Assembly (NCBI RefSeq): GCF_016917355.1
Contig: NZ_CP070304.1
Location: forward strand, 3,224,001-3,288,000
Reading direction: 5' to 3'
DNA length: 64,000 nucleotides
From: Glaciimonas sp. PAMC28666
Lineage (GTDB): Bacteria > Pseudomonadota > Gammaproteobacteria > Burkholderiales > Burkholderiaceae_D
Shown piece by piece: positions 35,270-45,276 of the stretch. The notes beneath the pieces are model-generated. The model was not told the DNA's origin. It saw nothing but the letters and a program-made list of their open reading frames with translations, and did not search any database. Position 1 is the first letter of the stretch; each line of letters opens with the position of its first letter. Both the position numbers and the translations under genes were made by a program.

Positions 35270-36865
35270 TTATTCACCCACGGAAACCGCTTCCGGTTGT
35301 AAGCGTAACGATACCTTGGGCACGCGACGGACGAGACCAACGCCGATCACCGTCACGATCACAGCTAGTCCGACGCCCATGTGTATCGAGCCAATTAGTC
35401 CGTCCCGTGCGGCTTCTAATAGAAGTTGCCCGTTATGACCGGCATCCGCTAATTGTTTTAGTACGAGAGCCTGAGTTTCATGGCTGATCAGAATCTGCGG
35501 GTCGGAAAAGCTTGATAGCCATTTTCCGGCGTTATCGCTCTCTAGTGCTTGCCGCACACTGCCGGCGTACATGTGATTAATTAATGTCCCGATGATCGCG
35601 GTTCCCACCATGCTACCGATCATGCGCAAGGACTGCATCAATGCGGTAGCGATGCCGAGATGTTCCCGTCCCGCCTCTTGCTGAATGAAGACAGTCAGAT
35701 TTGGTAAGATAAAGCCGAGGCCAAGGCCGCCTATCAGCATAAAACTGGCGATCATGCTATGGGAAGTCCAGCGATTGGATATCACCACGCCCAGACAGGA
35801 CAGCGCTAGCATGATGAAGCCGATGTACAACATGATGATCGGATTTTTTATCCGCGTAATGATCCTGCTATTGGTAATGCTACCCACCATAATGAAAGCC
35901 ACCAACGGCGTAATCAGGACACCTGCCTCTTGCGGCGACAAGCCAAAACCTCCCTGATACAGCAGGGGCGCAAAAAACATTAATGAGAACATCGAAAATC
36001 CGCTCAATAAAGAGAGCAAAAATAGTGTCGCTAGCTTAGGGTGAAATAATAGATCGAATGGCAATATGGGCTGGAGCGCGTGATGCTCCCATTTCCATAG
36101 CGCATAAAAAGAGGCAACGCTGGCTGCGAGCAGGACCAGCATCCCTAACGAAAGGCCATGTTTCGGCAACATTTCTACGAAAAGTTGCAGGCAACCGAGC
36201 GAAGCCGTTAGAAGCAATGCACCCGGCCAATCGAGTCTGATCTTGGCGTCAGGATCGGTATGACGCAAATGCGGCAGGTATTTCCAGACAAAAAACAGGG
36301 ACAGCAATCCTACCGGCAGATTGACAAAGAAGACCCAGCGCCAGCCCCAGTATTGGGTCAGAAAGCCACCTAGCGAAGGTCCGACTGCCGTTGCAATGCC
36401 GAACGCGGTACTCATCATGACTTGCCAGCGCAGACGGGTGTGAGCACCGGGAAATAAATCGGGAATACAGGCGAATGCGGTACCGACCAGCATACCGCCG
36501 CCGATCCCTTGCACCCCGCGCCCGATCACCAGCCAAAGCATGCTATTGGACATGCCACATAAAATCGAGGCAACAGTGAATAAGATAATCGAAACAATCA
36601 CAAACGGCTTGCGTCCATAATAGTCCCCGAGGCGACCGAAAATGGGGACCGTAATGACGGAGGTGAGTAAATAGGAAGTTGCTACCCAGGCATATAAATC
36701 AAAGCCTTTGAGTTCGGCGACAATGGTTGGTAATGCGGTGCCAACGATGGTGGAGTCTAAGCCTACCAGCATGATGACAAATGCAATACCCAGCATAGCC
36801 AACAGTGATTCACGAAAAGGAAGTATTTGGTCGCTTGAGTGAGCGGCGGCGGAATGGAGGGCCAT
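35270..36865 (-). CDS. DHA2-family MFS efflux transporter (EmrB/QacA type)
   Basis: Drug:H+ antiporter of 531 residues with 14 predicted TM helices. The N-terminal motif D1 is LDSTIVGTALPTI, motif A is GRLGDYYGRKPFVI, motif B VIGRGVQGIGGGML and motif C AVGPSLGGFLTQYWGWRWVFFVNLPVG, all as in EmrB/QacA proteins. The long loop between helices 13 and 14 (GSVRQALESDNAGKW... to the end) is also present. It exports toxic compounds, dyes or metabolites; the substrate is unknown. No membrane fusion protein or regulator is adjacent: it is a single gene, divergent from the ClC gene. A 10-bp hairpin (35206-35228, loop AGG) lies about 40 bases after the stop and may end the message. Confidence 0.9.
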   Translation of the reverse strand: MALHSAAAHSSDQILPFRESLLAMLGIAFVIMLVGLDSTIVGTALPTIVAELKGFDLYAWVATSYLLTSVITVPIFGRLGDYYGRKPFVIVSIILFTVASILCGMSNSMLWLVIGRGVQGIGGGMLVGTAFACIPDLFPGAHTRLRWQVMMSTAFGIATAVGPSLGGFLTQYWGWRWVFFVNLPVGLLSLFFVWKYLPHLRHTDPDAKIRLDWPGALLLTASLGCLQLFVEMLPKHGLSLGMLVLLAASVASFYALWKWEHHALQPILPFDLLFHPKLATLFLLSLLSGFSMFSLMFFAPLLYQGGFGLSPQEAGVLITPLVAFIMVGSITNSRIITRIKNPIIMLYIGFIMLALSCLGVVISNRWTSHSMIASFMLIGGLGLGFILPNLTVFIQQEAGREHLGIATALMQSLRMIGSMVGTAIIGTLINHMYAGSVRQALESDNAGKWLSSFSDPQILISHETQALVLKQLADAGHNGQLLLEAARDGLIGSIHMGVGLAVIVTVIGVGLVRRVPKVSLRLQPEAVSVGE

Positions 36866-36962
36866 TGAGGTTTGGTTTGATGAGGCCCTAAATAAGTTTT
36901 ATTGCAAAAACGGGTGGGTAAAACTTGCCGAAATTCGCGCAAAATAAGTTATCTAGAGGCAA

Positions 36963-37017
36963 CAGCGGAATTTATTTGTATATTCATCATGATACGCCGG
37001 TTCTTTATATTCCGCTG
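36963..37017. promoter_or_regulatory. Inverted repeat in the MFS/ClC divergent region
   Basis: CAGCGGAAT (36963-36971) and ATTCCGCTG (37009-37017) are exact inverted copies, 37 bases apart, in the 265-base space between the divergent MFS and ClC genes. It could be a regulator site pair or a stem. No regulator gene is beside it. Confidence 0.4.
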
Positions 37018-37130
37018 AAAACCGTCGAATTTGCACTTTCAATGCTTAAATACCAAAAAATCGGCTATTAATCGATCAATGTTCACGGAATAGCATCCAC
37101 ATGACGATACGCCGACCACATTAATTTATA

Positions 37131-38498
37131 ATGCCGCCTTTGCCCCCAATTAAAATGAACCTGATTCCATCGAATATATCTGGGCAGACGCAACGCCATT
37201 TGCGCCGGGTTTGGCGTAAATACGGCATTTTATGGTTGGGTGCGGTGTTGGTCGGGCTGATCGCTGTGCTGTACGCGCGTTTGATAGATGCTGGATTCGG
37301 TATTTTTCGCTCAATTCAGCAAGCGCACTTTTGGCTGCCGATCATCATTACGCCAGTCGCTGGCGGACTCTGTGTGTGGCTGACCCGGCGATTTTTTCCG
37401 GGGGCTGAGGGAAGTGGAATTCCCCAAGTGATTGCGACGCTGGAAGAAGACACCACTCAGCGCGGACTATCGTTATTGTCGATTAAATTGCTGTTTGGCA
37501 AGATCGGCGTGTCATTTCTGGCGATTCTGGGCGGTTTTACCATTGGTCGCGAAGGACCGACAGTCCAGGTTGGGGCCGCATTGATGTTTAACCTGCGACG
37601 GCTTTATCCGCGTGCCAGCGCAGCGCTTGAACGGCGTCTGATACTTGCGGGCGCAGCCGCGGGTCTGTCGGCTGCATTTAATACACCGTTGGCAGGGATT
37701 GTGTTCGCGATTGAAGAGTTGACGCGTAGTTTTGAACATCGCGCCAGTGGGGTGGTGATCACCGTGATTATTTTTGCCGGTGTCGTTGCGCTCGGTTTGA
37801 ACGGTAACTACACTTATTTTGGGACCATCCAGATTGCTGGCGGCCTCACTAACATGCTTGCTGTGGCGGTCGTAGTTACGGGGATCGTGACGGGTATCGC
37901 TGGCGGTATTTTTTGTTGGTTGCTACTCAATACTCAGCGCTGGATTCCGGTCAAAGTACAGGTTCTGCGGCGTGAGCGCCCGGTTGCGTTTGGCGCATTA
38001 TGCGGATTGATCGTGGCGCTGGTCGGTATTGTTGCCGCTGGCGCGACCTTTGGAAGCGGCTATGTCGAAGCGCAAAGCTTGCTGGCGGGCGGGCATTTGC
38101 CGGTCTTGTATCCTTTTTTGAAGATGGCTTCAATGGTTGGCTCCTATCTGCCGGGTATCCCGGGCGGTATTTTTGCACCGTCGTTGTCGATTGGGGCCGG
38201 ATTTGGTAATTTATTGCATTTGCTGTTTGATAACACGTCGTTGCAGATGTTGATTGCGCTGGCGATGGTTGGCTATCTCGCGGCTGTTACGCAGTCACCG
38301 ATTACCGCTTTTGTGATTGTGATGGAAATGATTAACGGCCATGCGCTGGTGATTTCATTGATGGCAACGGCCTTGATTGCCAGCCGGATATCACGATTTT
38401 TTGCACCACCGCTTTATGATGCACTGTCAGAGCGCTATCGTCTGTCATGTGCGTCGCAGATTGTTTCACCGGATTTAAGAAAGTCAGAAAATGCTTAA
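37131..38498 (+). CDS. ClC-family chloride channel/antiporter
   Basis: ClC protein of 455 residues, core transport domain only, without CBS domains. The selectivity motifs are all visible: GSGIPQ (GAEGSGIPQVIATLEE), GREGPTVQVGA with the gating Glu, GIVFAIEEL in the position of the internal proton Glu region, and the GGIFAPSLSIGAGFG stretch (GxFxP). The presence of Glu in GREGP and the lack of Met/Asn fluoride-type changes point to chloride rather than fluoride. The start could be 37131 or 37155; neither has a Shine-Dalgarno, and both precede the first helix. The stop overlaps the methyltransferase start by 8 bases, so the two are one unit. Confidence 0.9.
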   Translation: MPPLPPIKMNLIPSNISGQTQRHLRRVWRKYGILWLGAVLVGLIAVLYARLIDAGFGIFRSIQQAHFWLPIIITPVAGGLCVWLTRRFFPGAEGSGIPQVIATLEEDTTQRGLSLLSIKLLFGKIGVSFLAILGGFTIGREGPTVQVGAALMFNLRRLYPRASAALERRLILAGAAAGLSAAFNTPLAGIVFAIEELTRSFEHRASGVVITVIIFAGVVALGLNGNYTYFGTIQIAGGLTNMLAVAVVVTGIVTGIAGGIFCWLLLNTQRWIPVKVQVLRRERPVAFGALCGLIVALVGIVAAGATFGSGYVEAQSLLAGGHLPVLYPFLKMASMVGSYLPGIPGGIFAPSLSIGAGFGNLLHLLFDNTSLQMLIALAMVGYLAAVTQSPITAFVIVMEMINGHALVISLMATALIASRISRFFAPPLYDALSERYRLSCASQIVSPDLRKSENA

Positions 38499-39147
38499 AA
38501 AAGATATGGTGGAGTATTACGCCAAACGCGCCGAAACCTACGAAGAGATCTACACGCGTCCCGAACGCGAAGACGAATTAGTAACGCTTCAGGTGCGCGT
38601 GCAAGAGTTGCTGGAAGGCCATGACGTATTGGAATTAGGCTGCGGAACCGGCTTCTGGACCAAGGAGCTCGCCGCCTCGGCAAAGTCGGTTACCGCTACC
38701 GATATTAATCCGGAAGTGATGAAGTTGGCGCAGGCCAAGGGTTTTCCGGCTGACAAGGTGCAATTTGCCGTGGCAGATGCGTTCAATTTGCAGTTGGATC
38801 GGCCTTATACTGCGGTATTTTTCGGATTTCTGTGGTCGCACATCGCGCGTGAAGATCAAAACAAGTTTTTGTTGCACCTGCGTGAAAAGGTGGGATCGAA
38901 TGCATTGATGGTGATGCTGGATAACAGTTACGTGGAAGGCAGCAGCACCACGATTGCCCGCACCGACTTGTTGGGAAATACCTTTCAGCATCGTCGTTTG
39001 CCGGGCGCACCGCATGGCGACCGGTATGAGATTTTGAAGAATTTTCCGAGCGATAGCAATTTGCGCAAGCGCTTGGCGTCGGATACGCGTGATTTACGTA
39101 TTTTGCGGATGGAGCATTACTGGTTGTTGAATTGCCGGTTGAAGTAA
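38491..39147 (+). CDS. Class I SAM-dependent methyltransferase
   Basis: Soluble methyltransferase of 218 residues. Motif I is VLELGCGTGFWTKEL, followed by the acidic VTATDINPEVM that contacts the ribose of S-adenosylmethionine, then FAVADAFNL and a substrate-side region. The N-terminus MLKKDMVEYYAKRAETYEEIYTRPER is typical of methyltransferases that act on small molecules or lipids (the YYxxRAxxYE pattern). The substrate cannot be told. It overlaps the end of the ClC gene by 8 bases and so is probably translated with it; a functional link with chloride transport is not known. Confidence 0.85.
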   Translation: MLKKDMVEYYAKRAETYEEIYTRPEREDELVTLQVRVQELLEGHDVLELGCGTGFWTKELAASAKSVTATDINPEVMKLAQAKGFPADKVQFAVADAFNLQLDRPYTAVFFGFLWSHIAREDQNKFLLHLREKVGSNALMVMLDNSYVEGSSTTIARTDLLGNTFQHRRLPGAPHGDRYEILKNFPSDSNLRKRLASDTRDLRILRMEHYWLLNCRLK

Positions 39148-39222
39148 GTTACAGCCAGCGTTGTTGCATTGATGTTGTATTTTTTCGTTAACCGGCTTCC
39201 GCTTCAACTTTTTTAGTCGGCA

Positions 39223-41442
39223 TCAGGCAACCGGCTGAATCACCGCCTCCTGGCTTTCCGGTAACGCAGCAGGCGCTGCAGGAAAGCTTGACCATTCGTT
39301 GGCGAATGTGACCGTAGTGGTCGCATCAATTTTTGCTTTGATGCGCAAGTTGAAGGCGCGACCCACTTCCCATTGGGCCTGCGGTCTGGTGCGGAAGGCG
39401 CCGGTCAGGATGGCACCGTGCAGGTCAAAGCCGTTCAGGCCGTAGATCTCGATCGGTGCCAGCAGCAAACGACGCAGATGCAGGTCGTTCATCATTTCGG
39501 TGCCGGTTTCCTGTATCAGGTTGAGTGCGTCCTCGATGCTTGATTCCAGCGTTACGTGTAATTTGAGTGATGCGTAAGCATATTCTCGCGAGTCATTTTT
39601 CACTGCAAGAATCTGTGAAAATGGGACGCTGTGCACCGATCCATTGCCGTCGCGCAATCGTACGGTGCGAATCGATAGATGCTCGACCGTACCGATATGA
39701 CCATTCCCTACGTCCACCCAGTCACCGACAGACATCGAATCTTCGATCAGAATAAAAATTCCTGTAATCACGTCTTTCACTAACGACTGTGAGCCGAACC
39801 CAATGGCCAGGCCGACCACGCCTGCAGACGCCAAAAGCGGTGTGACGTTGAGGCCAAGGTTCGCCAGAGTGGTAATAACGGTCGCTGTCAAAATGATGAT
39901 GAGCGATGCATTGCGCAGCAGCGGAAGAATCGTACGCATCCGCGTACTTGGATTGCGACCGTAGCGCCCGCTGCGGCTTGGCGTAATTGCCTCCTGGATT
40001 GCGGTGTCCAATAATATCCATGCAAGCCAGGCCAGCGCCAGGGTTAGCCCAATCTTGCCCATGGCGGCCAGAATCAAATGGCCGATTTGGGTCGTGTTGG
40101 CGTAGTCTAGTAATGAATGATCCCAAATCCGTGTCAGTAATTCGCAAAATCCGATCCACATGACAATTTGCAGCAGACTGAAAATGGCGGCTTTCAGGCG
40201 TAACATATAAGGTGATTGTCGACGCGGTGATGCGGGTTTTTTTCCGTGTCCAATACGTTGCAGTAGGGTTCCGATAAAAAACATCCCCACAAGTAACGCG
40301 GCGCTACTGAGCGCATGGTCAAGCGCTGCGCCGCTGCTGGCAGGGCCGAATACCGTCGCGAGACTGACGCCGCCTGCTAATAATAGTATTGGGTAATGCC
40401 ACAAAGAGGCCACAATTTCCAGCGTCTCCATGCGCGCCCGATGTGTGCTACGCACTTCCAGAGAGCGGTTACGGATGATATGCGCGATCGGTCGGCGAAA
40501 CCGCAGAGCAAAGACCACACATAAAATAGCGGCAACCAGATTCGCGACCGTGGCGACCAGGCTCGATAGTGCGCCGCCGATGATGGTATATAACTTGGGA
40601 TTGTTAATCGCATCGCCGAACCATCCAGCGAAGCCGATGAAATACAATAATTTCCAGGCGCGCCGATACAGAATGTGGATTGCCACATTCCGATGCCCGC
40701 TATACGAGAGCGAAAAAATGATGGCGCAGACGGCCCTGAATACGCTTGCACCAATCATGGTGTAAAGCAGCAGCGTGGCGAGTGCACGACCGAGTGCCGC
40801 AGGCAGGCTTAATACCACGGCGATTTCTACCAGCAGCGCCAGCACCAGCGGCACAATATGGCGCAGGATGTAGATCGATAATTCTTTAATGCTGGGGTCA
40901 GTGGAGAGCGTTTCCTGCATGCCGAAATGTTGACGTACGCGCTTGCCGACGTATTGCAATACAAAAGCCACGAAACCGAATAAGGCCAGCATTTCCACGA
41001 AATGTGCCAACACTAAAAATGGCGTTTCGCCGTTCTGCCGGGAAAATAGCGTCGAGAGTTCGTTGCCAGCGCGCGCAAATTGCTGTTGCCAATATTTTTG
41101 CGGCGCGGCGACCTGACCGTAATTGGCCTGGACGGCTTCAAGACTATCGGAAATTAATCCGATTAATCCCTTTTGAACCGGGACCGGTGCTTTGTTTTGC
41201 TGCTCGGCCTGTTGCAGCGCGGCGACCAGTGCGGTTGCAGCAGGATTGGCCTGTAATGTTTTCGCCAGTGCATTTAGCGCTGAGGAGGGTGGCGCGGCCG
41301 GTGCCGTGGGTGCGGCGGCCGTGTTGCCCGTTGCCGTCGTGCTGGATGCCGACCACGCAGGCAACATATGACATATCAAGCAGATGATGAGCAGAGATTG
41401 CGTAAAAGATCGCGCAAGGGCACCAGGTCGAGTAGGGCTCAT
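39223..41442 (-). CDS. MscS-family mechanosensitive channel (YbiO-like)
   Basis: Large MscS-type channel of 739 residues, close to E. coli YbiO in length and layout. A signal peptide ends near WSASS; an Ala/Pro/Thr-rich stretch and a periplasmic region follow, then about ten TM segments. The pore helix is ASAGVVGLAIGFGSQSLVKDVITGIFILIEDSMSVGDWVDVG, the strongest MscS signature, followed by the beta domain GTVEHLSIRTVRLRDGNGSVHSVPFSQI and the C-terminal alpha/beta domain. It relieves osmotic pressure by opening in a stretched membrane. It is convergent with the methyltransferase gene, with 75 bases between them. It is a single gene. Confidence 0.92.
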   Translation of the reverse strand: MSPTRPGALARSFTQSLLIICLICHMLPAWSASSTTATGNTAAAPTAPAAPPSSALNALAKTLQANPAATALVAALQQAEQQNKAPVPVQKGLIGLISDSLEAVQANYGQVAAPQKYWQQQFARAGNELSTLFSRQNGETPFLVLAHFVEMLALFGFVAFVLQYVGKRVRQHFGMQETLSTDPSIKELSIYILRHIVPLVLALLVEIAVVLSLPAALGRALATLLLYTMIGASVFRAVCAIIFSLSYSGHRNVAIHILYRRAWKLLYFIGFAGWFGDAINNPKLYTIIGGALSSLVATVANLVAAILCVVFALRFRRPIAHIIRNRSLEVRSTHRARMETLEIVASLWHYPILLLAGGVSLATVFGPASSGAALDHALSSAALLVGMFFIGTLLQRIGHGKKPASPRRQSPYMLRLKAAIFSLLQIVMWIGFCELLTRIWDHSLLDYANTTQIGHLILAAMGKIGLTLALAWLAWILLDTAIQEAITPSRSGRYGRNPSTRMRTILPLLRNASLIIILTATVITTLANLGLNVTPLLASAGVVGLAIGFGSQSLVKDVITGIFILIEDSMSVGDWVDVGNGHIGTVEHLSIRTVRLRDGNGSVHSVPFSQILAVKNDSREYAYASLKLHVTLESSIEDALNLIQETGTEMMNDLHLRRLLLAPIEIYGLNGFDLHGAILTGAFRTRPQAQWEVGRAFNLRIKAKIDATTTVTFANEWSSFPAAPAALPESQEAVIQPVA

Positions 41443-41683
41443 AGTGACATCGGAAAAGTCTTAAAAGAGTGATCTTACCGCAGCCGAAGCCAGGTAACGC
41501 GTGCAGTACGCCGATCGCGTCGTTTGTGGTGACTTTTTATCACTGTCTTGGTGTTTCACGCGCCAGGAGCGAAGATTCAGCGTTATTTATCCATTTAGTA
41601 ATCCACACAATAAACTGATCAATAAGGAAACTTCAGGCAAACTGTGCCTACTTAAACGGATTTGACCGTTCTTACCGGAATAT

Positions 41684-42862
41684 ATGAAAAAAAATTACAA
41701 ATGTAAGGCGCGGTACTCTTACGCCGGGATCATGTTTTTTGGCTTATCCGTTCTCAGCACAATAGCCAACGCACAGATAAAAATCGGTGTGGAACTTGCT
41801 GTGACAGGCCCTGCTGCAGCGATTGGAGCGCCCAGCAAGAATGCGGTTCTGTTGTGGCCAAAACAGATCGCGGGGCAACGTGTCGACTATATTATTCTGG
41901 ACGATGCTTCAGACCCGAGCAACGCGGTACGCAACGCGCACAAGCTGATCAGCGAAGACAAAGTGGATTTGATCGTTGGACCAAACACAACGCCAAATGC
42001 GTTAGCGATGCTGGACGTGATCGCGGAGGGCGAGACGCCGATGGTCGCATTGGCGGCGTCTGCGGCGATCGTCTCACCACCGGACGGGAAGCGCGCGTGG
42101 GCCTTCAAAATGCCGCAAAACGATTCGCACATGGCGACGATACTCACCCAACACATGGCCGACAACCACATCAGGACGGTGGCGTTTATCGGATTCGCGG
42201 ATGCTTATGGTGATAGCTGGTGGCGCGAATTTTCACGGCTGGCAGAATTACGCAAGATAAAGATTGTTGCCACGGAGCGCTACAACCGGACTGACACCAG
42301 TGTCATCGGCCAGACGCTCAAAATCATGGCAGCACAGCCTGACGCGGTCTTGATTGCGGCGGCGGCTACGCCAGCGGTGTTGCCACAAAGAACGTTGGTT
42401 GAGCGCGGTTATAAGGGGCGCATCTATCAGACCCATGGCATCGGCACGCTGGATTTTCTAAAGGTTGGGGGCAAAGAGGTGGAAGGGACTTTTTTCCCCA
42501 CCGGACCTGCCGTGGTCGCTAAACAGTTGCCAGATGGGAATCCGGTCAAAAAGACGGCGCTAGACTTCACGCGCCGTTACGAAGCGGCGTATGGCACGGA
42601 TACCATGACGCAATTTGCGGCGGATGCCTGGGGTGCCTATATGTTGATTGCTAACGCAATACCGCAAGCATTAAGCAAAGCTAAACCAGGCACGCGGGAG
42701 TTCCGTGCTGCGCTACGCGATGCGTTGGAACAAACGCATAATCTGACCGTTCCTCAGGGTGTGATCAATATGAGCCCGATAGATCACGTTGGCCTGGATC
42801 AGCGCTCTCGGGTAATGGGGCGGATAGTCGGGAATAAATTCACCTACGCGTACGGTGGCTGA
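41684..42862 (+). CDS. ABC transporter periplasmic binding protein (LivK-like, Peripla_BP_6)
   Basis: Periplasmic substrate-binding protein of 392 residues of the branched-chain amino acid/aromatic acid group. It has a signal peptide (GLSVLSTIANA-QIKIG) and then the family start IKIGVELAVTGPAAAIGAPSKNAVLL; the hinge region VDLIVGPNTTPNALAMLD and the motif VAFIGFADAYGDSWW follow, with DAVLIAAAATPAVLPQRTLVERGYKG, all typical of LivK-type proteins. The ligand is not predictable. No permease or ATPase genes accompany it here, so it either serves a transporter elsewhere or is an orphan. The start at 41684 has only a weak GGAATAT ribosome site. A 10-base tandem repeat begins exactly at its stop. 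Confidence 0.85.
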   Translation: MKKNYKCKARYSYAGIMFFGLSVLSTIANAQIKIGVELAVTGPAAAIGAPSKNAVLLWPKQIAGQRVDYIILDDASDPSNAVRNAHKLISEDKVDLIVGPNTTPNALAMLDVIAEGETPMVALAASAAIVSPPDGKRAWAFKMPQNDSHMATILTQHMADNHIRTVAFIGFADAYGDSWWREFSRLAELRKIKIVATERYNRTDTSVIGQTLKIMAAQPDAVLIAAAATPAVLPQRTLVERGYKGRIYQTHGIGTLDFLKVGGKEVEGTFFPTGPAVVAKQLPDGNPVKKTALDFTRRYEAAYGTDTMTQFAADAWGAYMLIANAIPQALSKAKPGTREFRAALRDALEQTHNLTVPQGVINMSPIDHVGLDQRSRVMGRIVGNKFTYAYGG

Positions 42863-42920
42863 CGCGGGTTGATGTGGGTTGATACTGATTGATACTGATT
42901 GATGGTGGTTGCCGCGAGTT
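42861..42920. repeat. Degenerate 10-bp tandem repeat, six copies
   Basis: Six successive 10-base units: GACGCGGGTT, GATGTGGGTT, GATACTGATT, GATACTGATT, GATGGTGGTT, GCCGCGAGTT (42861-42920). The first shares the GA of the TGA stop of the binding protein. The units keep the GA...TT ends and vary in the middle. Confidence 0.8.
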
Positions 42921-42965
42921 GAGGCGGCGCCGGTGCTGTGAAAGTCAGGAATTTAAATTTCTTTG

Positions 42966-42998
42966 CGAATCCGGTGCAATGTTGTTGCACCGGATTCG
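42966..42998 (-). terminator. Hairpin after panC
   Basis: CGAATCCGGTGCAA (42966-42979) and TTGCACCGGATTCG (42985-42998) form a perfect 14-bp stem with a 5-base loop, 17 bases after the panC stop. The following minus-strand sequence (CAAAGAAATTT) is only weakly T-rich, so efficiency is uncertain. It lies between convergent genes and may serve both. Confidence 0.65.
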
Positions 42999-43015
42999 AT
43001 TAACACGAACGAAAA

Positions 43016-43951
<936 letters not shown>

Positions 43952-43989
43952 TCACGCATCACGCATGTCAGGAATCCGGAAATTAGTCA

Positions 43990-44841
43990 TCACGCGGGGG
44001 AATAGGCCAAACGCACATAGATCGGTGCAAAAGGTTCGGCCTGCGTGATTTCGATCAATGTTTCCTTGGCAAGTTCAAGCAGCGCGATAAAATTGACCAC
44101 GAGTACCGGCACTCCGCGGGCAGGGTCGAATAATTCGGCAAATTCGACAAATCGGGCGGACTGCAGACGCCGCAAAATACCAGTCATGTGCTCGCGCACT
44201 GAGAGTTCTTCGCGGCTAATGATGTGGTGCTGCGTGAGTTTGGCGCGTTTAATTACATCGGCCCACGCGGATTGAAGATCAATAACAGCGACTTCGGGCC
44301 AGCGTGTGACGATGCTTTGTTCGATGTAAATCTGGGTGCGCACAAAGTCGCGTCCCAATTGTGGCAATTCGTTGATTTCGCGCGCAGCCAGCTTCATTTG
44401 CTCATATTCCAGCAAACGGCGCACCAATTCTGCCCGTGGATCTTCTGCCTCTTCACTATCGGTTTTTCTGGACGGCAACAACATCCGCGATTTAATTTCG
44501 ATTAGCATCGCCGCCATCAGCAAATATTCGGCGGCAAGTTCCAGATTGGTGATGCGGATCTGATCGACGTATTCCAGATATTGCAGTGTTACCTGCGCCA
44601 TTGGAATATCCAGGATGTTGAAGTTTTGCTTACGGATTAGATACAGCAACAGATCGAGCGGTCCTTCGAACGCTTCGAGAAATACTTCCAGCGCATCCGG
44701 CGGAATATATAAATCGCTCGGCATTCGAAACAGCGGTTCGCCGTACAGGCGTGCAAACGCCACACCGTCGATGACGTTCGGTGTGGAGTCTGGCTGCCCC
44801 TCAACGGTGATTTCGGCGGCGTCTGACATATTCTGCGTCAT
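43990..44841 (-). CDS. scpA: Segregation and condensation protein A (ScpA)
   Basis: Kleisin-family protein of 283 residues. It joins the SMC dimer and ScpB in the ring that compacts and separates chromosomes. The family core is FEGPLDLLLYLIRKQNFNILDIPMAQVTLQYLEY (about residues 53-90), followed by AAEYLLMAAMLIEIKSRMLLP; the C-terminal winged helix region ends in VRLAYSPA. The first 50 residues are variable. It stands between the DUF3460 gene and panC, an arrangement known from other betaproteobacteria; scpB is not in the window. Confidence 0.94.
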   Translation of the reverse strand: MTQNMSDAAEITVEGQPDSTPNVIDGVAFARLYGEPLFRMPSDLYIPPDALEVFLEAFEGPLDLLLYLIRKQNFNILDIPMAQVTLQYLEYVDQIRITNLELAAEYLLMAAMLIEIKSRMLLPSRKTDSEEAEDPRAELVRRLLEYEQMKLAAREINELPQLGRDFVRTQIYIEQSIVTRWPEVAVIDLQSAWADVIKRAKLTQHHIISREELSVREHMTGILRRLQSARFVEFAELFDPARGVPVLVVNFIALLELAKETLIEITQAEPFAPIYVRLAYSPA

Positions 44842-44901
44842 AGTGATCCGCTGACACCGATGTTAATCGTGTTGAAATTGCGGGAGAAAGCCGTCGCAAT
44901 A

Positions 44902-45111
44902 TTAGTGTTCGTTTTGATAAACGTAGGGCTGTTGTGGAACGCGGGAGTTTTGGGTGCGGAGTTGGCTATCAAGATCGATAGGTGTTTTGTCCCATAACAA
45001 CGCGCGACCGGCCAGTTGTTCTTGTTCCAACGCAGGATTTTTTACCTTCAGTTCGTTGATGAACTGGGTTATTTCGGACTGGTATCCGGCAAATTGCTTG
45101 GAAAATTTCAT
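44902..45111 (-). CDS. DUF3460 family protein
   Basis: Small soluble protein of 69 residues, DUF3460 family, restricted largely to betaproteobacteria and of unknown function. It has the typical pattern YQSEITQFINELKVKNPALEQEQLAGRALLWDKTPIDLD with the conserved GRALLWDK and the C-terminal SRVPQQPYVYQ. It lies directly upstream of scpA (60 bases) and downstream of the GNAT gene, and this association with scpA-panC is conserved in related genomes as I recall. Confidence 0.85.
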   Translation of the reverse strand: MKFSKQFAGYQSEITQFINELKVKNPALEQEQLAGRALLWDKTPIDLDSQLRTQNSRVPQQPYVYQNEH

Positions 45112-45276
45112 TATATTTACCTGTTTTACCTGTTTAATAGCGCTGAAAGTTATGCGCTATTTTATGTCATTTCTTACTCTGACGAATCGATTGTTGGTGA
45201 GTAGTTGCTTAATCGATAACTTCTCTATTCGCGACACAGAAAAAGACCGCGTTGAACCTAGAGTTTGGGGCAGTCT

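Noticed and set aside
36866-37130. Fluoride riboswitch ahead of the ClC gene
   Set aside because: The ClC protein has the chloride-type GREGP motif, and I could not find the riboswitch's conserved core in the leader.
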